From Amycolatopsis suaedae (lineage in GTDB: Bacteria; Actinomycetota; Actinomycetes; Mycobacteriales; Pseudonocardiaceae): a stretch of 64,000 nucleotides of DNA. Shown one piece after another: positions 41,811-50,294 of this stretch. Within the stretch, counting starts at the first letter, position 1. Each line of letters opens with the position of its first letter. Under the pieces are notes generated by a model that saw only the letters and a list, made by a program, of their open reading frames with translations, was not told where the DNA came from and did not search any database. The DNA lies in contig NZ_SFCC01000021.1 in NCBI RefSeq assembly GCF_004214935.1, forward strand, positions 62,001 through 126,000, in the 5' to 3' direction. A program made the position numbers and the translations under genes.

Positions 41811-42585
41811 GGAGCGTCGCCGTCTGCCGTTGTCCACCGCCGGGGTGGCCATCCGCGCCGACGGCGACAGCGACAACGGTGACGAACGGTTCCACGGCTA
41901 CGCCGCGGTGTTCAACACCCGCACCGCGATCGGGAACCCGCTGCGGTGGGGCTTCTACGAGGAGATCGCGTCGGGCGCATTCACCAAGACCCTGTCCGAA
42001 GGCGACGCCCGGTTCCTGATCGACCACGACTCCTACTACGTGGTGTCCCGCGTGTCAGCCGGCTCGCTGACCCTGGGCCAGGACACCAAGGGCCTGCCGG
42101 TGAACTCCGCTCTGGACACCGAGCTGTCCTACGTGCGTGACCTGAAGGCCAACGTGCGCAACGGCAACATCACCGGGATGAGTTTCGGGTTCTACGTCGT
42201 CAAGGACGACTGGAACACCGAGGAAATCGAGGTCGACGGCTACGACGAGCCGATCGAGGTGGACGTGCGGATCATCCGCGAGGTCCGCCTGATCGAGGTC
42301 AGCGCCGTCACCTTTCCCGCCTACGAAGAGACCGAGGCGGGACTGAGGTCCGTGGCTACCGCGCTGGTGCACCGGGGCGACGTTCGTGCGATCGAGCGCC
42401 GCGCCGCGTACAAGCCGGAACTGCTGGACCTGCTGAAGGTCGTCGACCGCGAGCCGGGTGAGTCCACTCGCGGCACCGTCGGCACCGAGCCGGGCGAGTC
42501 CACTCGGTTGTCCCCCAACGACCTGATCAACGCCTACGCGGCCCGCTACGGGCTGCCGACCAGGAAGGACAACCCGACATCATGA
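41785..42585 (+). CDS. HK97-family prohead protease
   Basis: A 266-residue serine protease (U35-like). FHGYAAVFNTRTAIG, the His of FLIDHDSYYVVSRV and the Ser of LIEVSAVTFPAYEETEA correspond to the family's catalytic blocks. GTGGAG upstream favours the third ATG of a run (41785). It overlaps the portal gene by 26 nt. It cleaves the scaffold part of the capsid protein. Confidence 0.88.
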   Translation: MTILAPTTEERRRLPLSTAGVAIRADGDSDNGDERFHGYAAVFNTRTAIGNPLRWGFYEEIASGAFTKTLSEGDARFLIDHDSYYVVSRVSAGSLTLGQDTKGLPVNSALDTELSYVRDLKANVRNGNITGMSFGFYVVKDDWNTEEIEVDGYDEPIEVDVRIIREVRLIEVSAVTFPAYEETEAGLRSVATALVHRGDVRAIERRAAYKPELLDLLKVVDREPGESTRGTVGTEPGESTRLSPNDLINAYAARYGLPTRKDNPTS

Positions 42586-43820
42586 GCGTGCAGCTCACCA
42601 GGCTCATCGAGGAGCAGAACAAGGTGTGGCAGCGGATGTGCGCCATCCGCGACGCCGCCGAGGCCGACAACCGCGACCTGACCGCGGAAGAGCGGCAGAA
42701 CTGGGACGAGGCCGAGGCCCGGCTGACCGAGGTGTCCGGCGACATCGAGCGCCTGGAGCGCTTCGCCCAGCTCGACACCGTCGACCGTTCCCAGATCATC
42801 CAGGCCGGCACCACCCCGGCCGGGCCCGTCCGGGAGGAGAACGTCGACGCACGCTACGCCGACGCGTTCACCCGCTACATGCGCGGCGGCATGGACCGGC
42901 TCGACGCTGAGCAGCGGCAGCTGCTCATGGAGAACTTCTCCGAGGTCCGCGCCCAGGGCACCACTCCGGACACAGCCGGCGGCTACCTGGTGCCCGAAGG
43001 GTTCCGCAACGTCATGACCGAGACGATGAAGGCGTTCGGGGGGCTGCTCGGCATCGCCAACGTCATCACCACGACGACCGGTAACGACCTTCCGTGGCCG
43101 ACCAACGACGACACCGGCAACGAGGGCGCGATCCTCGCCGAGAACACCCAGGTGACCGAGCTGGACGTCACGGTCGGCCAGCGCAAGCTGGCCGCGCACA
43201 CCTACACCTCGCGGCTGGTTCGCGTGTCCTACCAGCTGCTGCAAGACTCGGCCTTCAACATCAACACGTGGCTGCCGCGCAAGCTCGGCGAGCGCATCGG
43301 CCGCGCGGCAGCCGGTCACTTCTGCAGCGGCACCGGCACCAACCAGCCCGAGGGCATCACCACCAGCGTCACCATCGGCAAAACCGGTGCCACCGGTCAG
43401 GTCACCAGCATCATCTACGACGACCTGGTCGACCTGGAGCACTCCGTGGACCCGGCGTACCGCACCAACGCGCGGTACCTGATGAGCGACGCGGCCCTGA
43501 AGATGATCCGCAAGCTCAAGGACGCCGACAACCGGCCGCTGTGGGTGCCGGTTCCGGCACCCGGGTTCCCCGCGACGATCAACGGGTACGGCTACACGAT
43601 CGACAACAAGATGCCGGTCCCGGCCGCGTCCGCGAAGTCCATCGTGTTCGGCGACATCGCCGCCGGCTACATCATCCGGCAGGTGCTGGACGTGCAGACC
43701 CTGCGCCTGACCGAGCGGTACGCCGACTTCCTGCAGGTCGGGTTCCTCGGGTTCGCCCGGCTCGACGGCAAGCCCGACGACGCCGCGGCGATCCGCGCCT
43801 ACGCGCACCCCGCCACCTGA
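42582..43820 (+). CDS. HK97-family major capsid protein
   Basis: A 412-residue capsid protein. The first ~110 residues are a charged helical delta/scaffold region expected to be cleaved by the protease; GGYLVPEGFRNVMTETMKAF marks the start of the mature HK97 fold. GTGTNQPEGI and FGDIAAGYIIRQVLDVQ are family features. It overlaps the protease gene by 4 nt. Confidence 0.95.
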   Translation: MSVQLTRLIEEQNKVWQRMCAIRDAAEADNRDLTAEERQNWDEAEARLTEVSGDIERLERFAQLDTVDRSQIIQAGTTPAGPVREENVDARYADAFTRYMRGGMDRLDAEQRQLLMENFSEVRAQGTTPDTAGGYLVPEGFRNVMTETMKAFGGLLGIANVITTTTGNDLPWPTNDDTGNEGAILAENTQVTELDVTVGQRKLAAHTYTSRLVRVSYQLLQDSAFNINTWLPRKLGERIGRAAAGHFCSGTGTNQPEGITTSVTIGKTGATGQVTSIIYDDLVDLEHSVDPAYRTNARYLMSDAALKMIRKLKDADNRPLWVPVPAPGFPATINGYGYTIDNKMPVPAASAKSIVFGDIAAGYIIRQVLDVQTLRLTERYADFLQVGFLGFARLDGKPDDAAAIRAYAHPAT

Positions 43821-43825
43821 TCGAC

Positions 43826-43868
43826 GCCGCGCCGGAGTCCCTACAGCCGCTAGGGGCTTCGGCGCGGC
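43826..43868 (+). terminator. Hairpin after the capsid gene
   Basis: An 18-bp stem with two G-U pairs and a 7-nt loop begins 6 bp after the capsid stop. It probably reduces readthrough so that capsid protein is made in excess over connector proteins. Confidence 0.7.
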
Positions 43869-43890
43869 CCACCCCGAGGAGGACACCACC

Positions 43891-44166
43891 GTGGAGCTTG
43901 TGCGCATTCGCGTCCTGCAGGGAGTCGCCGGCGCCGACTTCTCGTGGGCGCCAGGCGAGGAGGTCGACATGCCCGAGACCGAGGCCCGCAAGTGGGCCGA
44001 CGGCGTGCGCGCCGAGTACGCCGACCCGGCCGCACCCGCACGCACCGAGGCGCAGGCCGAGAAAGGTGGCGCCGACCGGGGTGGGGCCGAGCAGCCCAAG
44101 ACCGAGAAGACCGCGCGGCAGTCCCGCGGCGGCGGCCGGAGCCGCCGGGCCGAGACCCGCGGCTGA
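43891..44166 (+). CDS. Small structural-region protein with basic tail
   Basis: A 91-residue protein from GTG 43891, with GAGGAGGA upstream. The N-terminal ~45 residues look like a small beta domain (MELVRIRVLQGVAGADFSWA PGEEVDM); the rest is charged and disordered. Similar proteins follow capsid genes in actinophages; role unknown. Confidence 0.55.
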   Translation: MELVRIRVLQGVAGADFSWAPGEEVDMPETEARKWADGVRAEYADPAAPARTEAQAEKGGADRGGAEQPKTEKTARQSRGGGRSRRAETRG

Positions 44167-44183
44167 CCGACGGAGCGCTGACC

Positions 44184-44792
44184 ATGCCCCTCGGCGACCC
44201 CTACATCACGCTCGCAAGCCTGAAGAACTACCTGGGCATCACCGACGACGTCGACAACGGGCGCCTGGAGGACGCGCTGGCTTCGGCGACGCAGGAGATC
44301 GAGGACCACACCGGTCGCCAGTTCAACGACGCCGGCGTCGCGTCCGCACGGATCTACGAGCGGTGGGGGTGTGACCTGGTGTACGTCGACGACTTCCACA
44401 CCACCGACGGCCTGATCGTCGCCACCGACGAGAACGACGACGGCACCTTCGAAACGGTCTGGCCCGCGTCGGACTACCAGCTGGAGCCGCTCAACGGCAT
44501 CCACGCCGGCCGTCCCGGCTGGCCGTACAACGTCATCCGTACCGTGAACGACCACGACTTTCCCCGCGGCAGGCGCGCCACCATCCGCGTCACCGCCCGA
44601 TGGGGGTGGTCCGCCGTGCCCAAGCCTGTGCAGCAGGCGTGCCGCATTCTCGCCGCCGAGACCCGGAAACTCGCCGACGCCCCGTTCGGTGTCGCCGGGT
44701 ACGGCGAGTTCGGGCCGATGCGCGTGCGGGACAACCCACTGCTGGTCAAGAAGCTCGCGCCGTACGTGCGCGAACCGGCGATGGTGGCCTGA
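44184..44792 (+). CDS. Head-tail connector protein (gp6-like)
   Basis: A 202-residue protein starting with ITLASLKNYLGITDDVDN, the common N-terminal helix of HK97 gp6/SPP1 gp15-type connectors. The position after the capsid gene fits an adaptor ring under the portal. ATG 44184. Confidence 0.75.
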   Translation: MPLGDPYITLASLKNYLGITDDVDNGRLEDALASATQEIEDHTGRQFNDAGVASARIYERWGCDLVYVDDFHTTDGLIVATDENDDGTFETVWPASDYQLEPLNGIHAGRPGWPYNVIRTVNDHDFPRGRRATIRVTARWGWSAVPKPVQQACRILAAETRKLADAPFGVAGYGEFGPMRVRDNPLLVKKLAPYVREPAMVA

Positions 44793-44793
44793 C

Positions 44794-45213
44794 GTGGCGC
44801 CGTCGCTGACCCAGATCATGGACGGGATCGAGACCCGCCTGAAGACCATCCCCGGGCTGCGGGTCACGGCGTACGTGGCCGACCAGATCAACCCGCCGGC
44901 CGCCGTGGTCGGCGTGCCGGACGTCCCGGAGTACCGGCTCACGATGGGCCGCGGCCGGTTCGAGTTGCGGTTCACGGTGACCGTGCTCGTGTCGGCCGCG
45001 CTGGACCGGGTCGGGCAACGCGCGCTCGCGTCCTACGCCGATGTCGCCGGCCCGAACTCGGTCCCGGCCGCGATCGACGGTGACCGCCGCCTCGGCGGGC
45101 TCGTCGAGGAGTGCCACATCACGAGCTTCCGGGTTCTCGGCCTCGACGAGGTCGGCCAGATCGGTTTCTACGGCGGCGAGTTCGCTGTGCGCGTCGTCGC
45201 CCCAGGAACGTGA
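44794..45213 (+). CDS. Tail-completion or head-closure protein
   Basis: A 139-residue protein from GTG 44794, 1 nt after the connector stop. A helical start (LTQIMDGIETRLKTIPGLRV) is followed by beta strands, as in minor tail-terminator proteins of actinophages. Assigned mainly by position. Confidence 0.6.
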   Translation: MAPSLTQIMDGIETRLKTIPGLRVTAYVADQINPPAAVVGVPDVPEYRLTMGRGRFELRFTVTVLVSAALDRVGQRALASYADVAGPNSVPAAIDGDRRLGGLVEECHITSFRVLGLDEVGQIGFYGGEFAVRVVAPGT

Positions 45214-45224
45214 GGGAGCAGCAC

Positions 45225-45404
45225 ATGACCACACGACGGTTCCGGGTCGGCCCGCGGCCGGTCGAGGGCGTCGAGCCGGGCGAGGTTCTCGAGCTGCCGC
45301 TCGACACGCCGCTGAACGTGTCCGCGCTCGTCGAGTCCGGCCACCTGACGCCCATCCGCGCCACGACACGCCCGTCCACTGGCGAGAAGAAGGAGGAGCG
45401 CTGA
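45225..45404 (+). CDS. 59-residue structural-region protein
   Basis: A small protein (RFRVGPRPVEGVEPGEVLEL) with a charged C-terminus, similar in style to the protein at 43891 and perhaps a related capsid/tail accessory. ATG 45225 follows GAGGGAG. Function unknown. Confidence 0.5.
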   Translation: MTTRRFRVGPRPVEGVEPGEVLELPLDTPLNVSALVESGHLTPIRATTRPSTGEKKEER

Positions 45405-45405
45405 C

Positions 45406-46137
45406 ATGGCCACGCTCGCGCTGCTGAACGCCTGGACCTATGTGGACGGCCACGACTTCACCGGCGACACCAACCAGGTGAACCTGAACATGGAAGCCGT
45501 CGCGCTCAACAAGACGACGTTCCGGAACAACGGCTGGACGAGCTTGCAGGGCGGCCTGAAGTCCGCGACGTTTGAGCAGGCCGGGTTCTGGTCCGCCGGT
45601 GACGGTGAGGTCGACCCCGACCTGTTCACCAACCTCGCCGTCCGCAACAGGGTGCACACGTTCGGCCCGGCCGAGGAAGAGGGCGGCACCGCCTACCTGT
45701 GGAAAGCGGGGCAGTACACCTACTCGCTGCTCGGCAGCCTCGGTGAGATGGCGCCGTTCCAGGTACAGGCGCAGGGCTCCGACTCCGTCGGTGTGGTCCG
45801 CGGGCAGCTGGCGAAGAAGATGGGCGCCGCGGCGTCGGCCGGGCCGTTGGGCTCGCCGGTGAACCTCGGCGCCGGCGGTCCCGGACAGTTCCTGTACGCG
45901 ACGCTGCACGTGTTCGCCGCCGGGACCACGCTCAGCGTCAAGGTCGAGTCCGACTCTGCGCAGGCGTTCACGACGCCGTCCGATGTTGCCGGAGCCACCA
46001 TCGGCCCGGTCACCACGGTCGGTGGCACGTGGATGGCGCAGATCGACGCGTCCGCGATCACGGACACCTGGTTCCGGCTCAACGTCACCGCGGTCACCGG
46101 TTCGTTCACCGTCGCCGCCGCGCTCGCCATCCAGTAA
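45406..46137 (+). CDS. Tail-tube-like protein (first paralogue)
   Basis: A 243-residue protein beginning MATLALLN, the same eight residues as the protein at 46204. The N-terminal half shares the DGHDFTGDTNQVNLNMEAVA LN pattern seen in the paralogue; the C-terminal half is an added beta-rich domain (Thr/Val/Ala-rich). It is probably a tail-tube or tail-decoration subunit. Confidence 0.65.
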   Translation: MATLALLNAWTYVDGHDFTGDTNQVNLNMEAVALNKTTFRNNGWTSLQGGLKSATFEQAGFWSAGDGEVDPDLFTNLAVRNRVHTFGPAEEEGGTAYLWKAGQYTYSLLGSLGEMAPFQVQAQGSDSVGVVRGQLAKKMGAAASAGPLGSPVNLGAGGPGQFLYATLHVFAAGTTLSVKVESDSAQAFTTPSDVAGATIGPVTTVGGTWMAQIDASAITDTWFRLNVTAVTGSFTVAAALAIQ

Positions 46138-46152
46138 CCACCCGTCACCTGC

Positions 46153-46175
46153 ACCCCGTCGGCCGTCGGCGGGGT
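46153..46175 (+). terminator. Hairpin between the two tail paralogues
   Basis: A 10-bp stem with two G-U pairs and a CCG loop, followed by ATTT. It lies in the only gap of this operon and may set the ratio of the two tail proteins. Confidence 0.45.
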
Positions 46176-46203
46176 ATTTGGCCTGCCCGAAGGAGAAACG
46201 CAC

Positions 46204-46608
46204 ATGGCCACCCTCGCGCTGCTCAACGAGTTCGTCAGCATCAACGGCGTCAACCTGTCCGACCATGTCCGCCAGGGCACGCTGGCCCTGGAGGCCACCG
46301 CGCTCGACTCGACCGCCATGGGCGACGGGTGGAACGAGACCACCGGCGGCCTCAAGTCCGGCACGCTCACGATCGAGCTGCTGGACGACTTCGCCGCGTC
46401 CAACGTGGACGCCACGCTGTGGCCGCTCTTCGGCACCGTCGTGCCGTTCATCGTCCGCCCGGACGCCGGCCCGGTGTCGGCGACCAACCCGAACTACACC
46501 GGCACCGTCTTCATCGCCCAGCACACCGTCGGCGGCAGCCTGAACGAGATGGCCATGAAGTCGCTCAGCTTCAACACCTCGGGTGTGGTGTCGCGGGCGA
46601 CCAGCTGA
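46204..46608 (+). CDS. Tail-tube-like protein (second paralogue)
   Basis: A 134-residue protein that opens MATLALLNEFVSINGVNLSD and has LALEATALDSTAMGDGWNET, the pattern of actinophage major tail proteins. It lacks the C-terminal domain of its neighbour. ATG 46204 has AAGGAGA upstream. Either this or the longer copy is the main tube subunit. Confidence 0.65.
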   Translation: MATLALLNEFVSINGVNLSDHVRQGTLALEATALDSTAMGDGWNETTGGLKSGTLTIELLDDFAASNVDATLWPLFGTVVPFIVRPDAGPVSATNPNYTGTVFIAQHTVGGSLNEMAMKSLSFNTSGVVSRATS

Positions 46609-46611
46609 CCG

Positions 46612-47175
46612 ATGCCCGCGCACGTCGAGATCCGCGGCACCGAAAGCTTCCGCCGCACCGCGCGGAAGCTGAAGGAAGCCGGTGACGGCCGGTTGACACG
46701 GGAGATGGCGAAGAAGATGCGGACCGCGGCCAAACCAGCCGTGGACGACGCGCAGCGGTCCGTACGCGGGCTGGCCACCGCGGCGAACGGGCGCGGCGGT
46801 GGCGGGCAGGCCCGGCGCGAGCACGCCATGTCCCGGGTACGGAAGAAGACCAACCGCACCAGGCAGCGGGCGTTCGAAGGCCGCGGGCTGCGCGCCACCG
46901 TCGGCCGCGCGCTCCAGACGCAGACCCGCGCACGCGGTCAGACGGCCTCGGTACAGATCAAGGTCAACAAGTCGTTGTTGCCTGCGAATCAACGCAAGCT
47001 ACCGGCCCACATGAACACCGGCCGCTGGCGGCACCCCGTGTTCGGCAGGCCGGTGTGGGTGACGCAGACGACGAACCCTCCGAAGTGGTTCGACCGGCCC
47101 ATGTCTCGTCACGGCCGCCGGATTCGGAACCGGGCCGTAGAGGCGGTCGACGAAATCAAACGCAAGATCAAGTAG
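46612..47175 (+). CDS. Basic tail-component protein (HK97 gp10-like)
   Basis: A 187-residue, strongly basic protein, helical at the N-terminus (FRRTARKLKEAGDGRLTREM AKKMRTAAKP), resembling the HK97-gp10 tail-completion group in composition and position. It lies between the tail-tube and chaperone genes. Confidence 0.55.
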   Translation: MPAHVEIRGTESFRRTARKLKEAGDGRLTREMAKKMRTAAKPAVDDAQRSVRGLATAANGRGGGGQARREHAMSRVRKKTNRTRQRAFEGRGLRATVGRALQTQTRARGQTASVQIKVNKSLLPANQRKLPAHMNTGRWRHPVFGRPVWVTQTTNPPKWFDRPMSRHGRRIRNRAVEAVDEIKRKIK

Positions 47176-47187
47176 CAAGGGGAGCAC

Positions 47188-47559
47188 GTGAGCAGCAACG
47201 CGCTGGTGTACGAGTTCAACTACGGCGACCAGTCATGGCGACTGGAGTTCCACACGATCACCGCCGATGAGGCGATCCGGCTGGAACAGGCCACCGGCAT
47301 GATCTGGGTGCGCCTGGTGAGTTCCTTCTCCCAGGGCGGCGCCCTGGGCATCAAGGCGTTCTACTGGCTGGCGCGGTGCCGCGCTGGCGAGGACATCAAG
47401 TTCGACGACCCGTCGCTGAACTTCGTGTGGAACAAGCTCAAGCTGGACGTCTTGCAGGACCTACGTCCCGAGTCCACAGAGGGCGAGAACACGCCGGCCG
47501 GTGATGCCGAGGACCCTCCGCCAGCGACCGAGACACCCGCTCGGTCGAAGAAACGGTAG
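47188..47559 (+). CDS. Tail assembly chaperone (short form, gpG-like)
   Basis: A 123-residue protein from GTG 47188. The core (FHTITADEAIRLEQATGMIW) and its place directly before the tape measure fit the gpG-type chaperone that coats the tape measure during tail assembly. It ends SKKR at TAG 47557-47559, inside a region where the -1 frame is also open. Confidence 0.75.
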   Translation: MSSNALVYEFNYGDQSWRLEFHTITADEAIRLEQATGMIWVRLVSSFSQGGALGIKAFYWLARCRAGEDIKFDDPSLNFVWNKLKLDVLQDLRPESTEGENTPAGDAEDPPPATETPARSKKR

Positions 47560-47723
47560 AGCAGCACAAACCGTTCTTCCTGTCCCTGTGGAACATGCAC
47601 CCGGCTGACGTCGGCCGCCTCACCCTGCACGACCTGGCGATGTGCGTCGAGCTAGTCGCCGAGCACCGGCGCCGCGCCGAGGAGCAACGACAAGCCGCCC
47701 AGCAGCATCCCGGAAGGCGGTGA
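47505..47723 (+). CDS. Tail assembly chaperone -1 extension (gpT-like)
   Basis: The -1 frame is open from 47505 to TGA 47721-47723 and encodes FFLSLWNMHPADVGRLTLHD LAMCVELVAEH, resembling the gpT part of siphophage tail chaperones. It has no good start codon or ribosome site, so a programmed -1 frameshift from the short form is expected. Candidate slip points within the 50-nt overlap are C-CCT-CCG (47514-47520) and G-AAG-AAA (47547-47553); neither is a classic heptamer. Confidence 0.65.
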   Translation, partial: CRGPSASDRDTRSVEETVEQHKPFFLSLWNMHPADVGRLTLHDLAMCVELVAEHRRRAEEQRQAAQQHPGRR

Positions 47724-47729
47724 CTCGTC

Positions 47730-50294
47730 GTGGCCAACGACCTCATCTTCACCGTGCTCGGCATCGACAAGGCCAGCCGGGTGTTCGACAAGGTCGGCGA
47801 CTCAATGAACCGCATGGGCACCCGCGCGACCGCGATCCTCGCCGGCGTCGCGGGCAGCTCGGCGGCAGCGGGAGCCGCGGTCGCCGCATCGGTCGCCGCG
47901 GTGCCGGCGGCGTTCATCGGGCTCGGCGCGGTCGCGGTCCGGGAGAACGCGCAGGTTCAGCAGTCGTTCCAGCAGCTCGGCAACGAGCTCAAGCACGGCT
48001 TGGCCGCCGACGCCGCCCCGATGGCGGACGCCCTGGTCGGTGCCGCTGACCAGATCGGCGCGGCTTACGCCGGGTTGCGTCCGCAGATGCAGCAGGCGTT
48101 CGCCGCCTCGGCGGGCTACGTCGACGACCTCGTCGGCACCGTCACCGACTTCGCGACGCAGGCGATGCCGGGGCTGGTCACGGCTACGGCCCGCGCGGGC
48201 CCTGTGTTCGCAGGGCTGCGCACCTTCGCCCGCGACGCCGGGGTCGGCGTCAGCGAGTTCTTCGAGATCACGTCGTCGAAGTCTGCCGAGGCCGGGAAGT
48301 CGCTGGAGCACTTCGGCCTGCTCGTCCGGGACAGCCTGCCCGCCGTGGGCACGATCCTCGCCAACCTCACCGGGTTGTGGGCCGAACACGGCGACGAGGC
48401 AGTCAGCGTCATCACCGGGCTGCTCGACGTGCTCGGTGACCTGTCCGGGTCCGCGCTGCCGGTGGTGTCCGCCGGGCTCGGTGTCGCGCTCGACGTTCTG
48501 TCCGGTGTCCTGGCGGTCGTGCAGCCGCTCACCGGCGCGCTCGGACCGCTCATCGGCGTGTGGCTGGCGCTGTCGACAGCGATGCGCGGCGTCACCGCCG
48601 TCAAGGGGATCATGGACAACGTCACCGGCGCGGTGACGAACTTCGGCAACGCCACGAACAAGGCCGCCGGTGCCGGCGGGGTGGGCAAGCTCGCTGCCGC
48701 GACGGGCGGTGTGATGTCGATGCTCGGTGGCCCGTGGGGTATCGCCATCGGCGCGGCCGCGGTTCTGCTGGCGTCGTTCGGTCGGGACTCCCAGCAGGCC
48801 GCCGCCGACCAGAGGTCCCTGGCGGACGCGTTGCGCGAGTCGGGTGGTGCGTTCGACGACAACGCCCGCAAGCAGATCTACAATAGCGAGGCCTACCAGG
48901 AAGTCGCCGGGCTGGTCGACAAGCTCGGCATCAGCCACGGCGAGATGATCGACGCCCTGGTCAAGGGCGGCCCCGCGCTCGACCAGTTCCGAGCCCGTCT
49001 CGACGAGATCGCGCGCCTGGACGCAGTCGAGGCAACCGGCGAGATGAGCGAGGTAGGCCACGCCGCGTTCGACCTGTCCGGCAAGCTTGACGGGCTTCGC
49101 GGCGGTGTCACCGGCGCCGTCGCCGAGTTCGAACGGATGGCGCAGGCGACCCGCCCGTCAGAGGCCGCGCTGGCCGCGGTCGGGTTCGAGTCGCGCGTAG
49201 CGAACGAGGGTGTCCGGGCGCTCAACGACGCGTTCCAGGTCATCGCGGACTCGGCGGCCACAGTCGAGGAGCGCGGCAAAGCCATCATCGCCGTGCTGGA
49301 CCAGCTCGCTGGCCGTACGCCGTCCTATGAGGAGGCCACGCAGGCGATCAACGACGGTATCCGCGAGTTGGGCGAGGGGTTCGACAAGACGACGGCGGCG
49401 GCGGGCAAGCTGGGTGACTCGATGCTCACCGCCAACGGCACGATCAACACCACCACGGCCAACGGTTCCGCGCTCCAGAACAAGCTGGTCGAACTCCAAT
49501 CCGGGTTCGCCAACGCGGGTGCCGCGGTCACCGAGCTGATCCAACGGAACGTGCCACTGGGCGAGGCGGTCCAGCGGGTGAACGCCGACCTGGAGACGCA
49601 GCGGCAGCGGTTCATCGACGGCGCGGTGGCGATGGGGTTCTCCCGTGACGGAGCGATCCGGATGGCGGACGCCTACGGGATCGGCACCCAGTCCCTCGGG
49701 GTGTGGCTGTCGCGGATGTCCGAGGCCGAGCTGGCGGCCAACGGCGTCACGGTGTCGGTCGACAACGTCGGCAACGCGGTGTACCGGCTGCCGAACGGTA
49801 AGGCGATCACGGTGAGTGTGAACGACTTGGCGACGGGGCCGCTGAGCCGCATCCGGAACTACGCGAACCGGCTCGGCAACCAGGTGATCACCGTGGCCGC
49901 ACAGATCAACGCGCGGTTCAACTTCGCGGACGGCGGTCTGGTGCCGGGGTTTGCCGACGGTGGCCCGGTGCGGCGGTTCCCGATGGGCGGCCGGGTGTAC
50001 GGGCCGGGCGGTCCGCGTGAGGACAAGGTACGCGCCATGCTCAGCAATGGCGAGTTCGTCGTCAACGCCGCACAGACCGCGAAGAACCTGCCTCTGCTGC
50101 GTGCGATCAACAACGGGGCCGACTTCGCTGGCGCGTTCGGCTTCCAGGCCGGGAGCGGTGGCGGCGGTGCAGGCGGGACATCGCGGCTGGTGATCGACGT
50201 GACCGGTGCGGACGAGGAGTTCAAGCGGCTGATCCGCAAGATGGTGCGGGTCGACGGCGGCGGCTCGGTCGAGGCCGCGTTCGGCAGGGGGTGA
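47730..50294 (+). CDS. Tape measure protein
   Basis: An 854-residue protein with long Ala/Gly-rich amphipathic and hydrophobic helices (for example about 30-75 and 230-300), low cysteine content and a Gly-rich C-terminus, typical of siphophage tape measures. Its length predicts a tail of about 125-130 nm using the usual 1.5 angstrom per residue. GTG 47730 lies 6 nt after the chaperone extension stop. Confidence 0.88.
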   Translation: MANDLIFTVLGIDKASRVFDKVGDSMNRMGTRATAILAGVAGSSAAAGAAVAASVAAVPAAFIGLGAVAVRENAQVQQSFQQLGNELKHGLAADAAPMADALVGAADQIGAAYAGLRPQMQQAFAASAGYVDDLVGTVTDFATQAMPGLVTATARAGPVFAGLRTFARDAGVGVSEFFEITSSKSAEAGKSLEHFGLLVRDSLPAVGTILANLTGLWAEHGDEAVSVITGLLDVLGDLSGSALPVVSAGLGVALDVLSGVLAVVQPLTGALGPLIGVWLALSTAMRGVTAVKGIMDNVTGAVTNFGNATNKAAGAGGVGKLAAATGGVMSMLGGPWGIAIGAAAVLLASFGRDSQQAAADQRSLADALRESGGAFDDNARKQIYNSEAYQEVAGLVDKLGISHGEMIDALVKGGPALDQFRARLDEIARLDAVEATGEMSEVGHAAFDLSGKLDGLRGGVTGAVAEFERMAQATRPSEAALAAVGFESRVANEGVRALNDAFQVIADSAATVEERGKAIIAVLDQLAGRTPSYEEATQAINDGIRELGEGFDKTTAAAGKLGDSMLTANGTINTTTANGSALQNKLVELQSGFANAGAAVTELIQRNVPLGEAVQRVNADLETQRQRFIDGAVAMGFSRDGAIRMADAYGIGTQSLGVWLSRMSEAELAANGVTVSVDNVGNAVYRLPNGKAITVSVNDLATGPLSRIRNYANRLGNQVITVAAQINARFNFADGGLVPGFADGGPVRRFPMGGRVYGPGGPREDKVRAMLSNGEFVVNAAQTAKNLPLLRAINNGADFAGAFGFQAGSGGGGAGGTSRLVIDVTGADEEFKRLIRKMVRVDGGGSVEAAFGRG

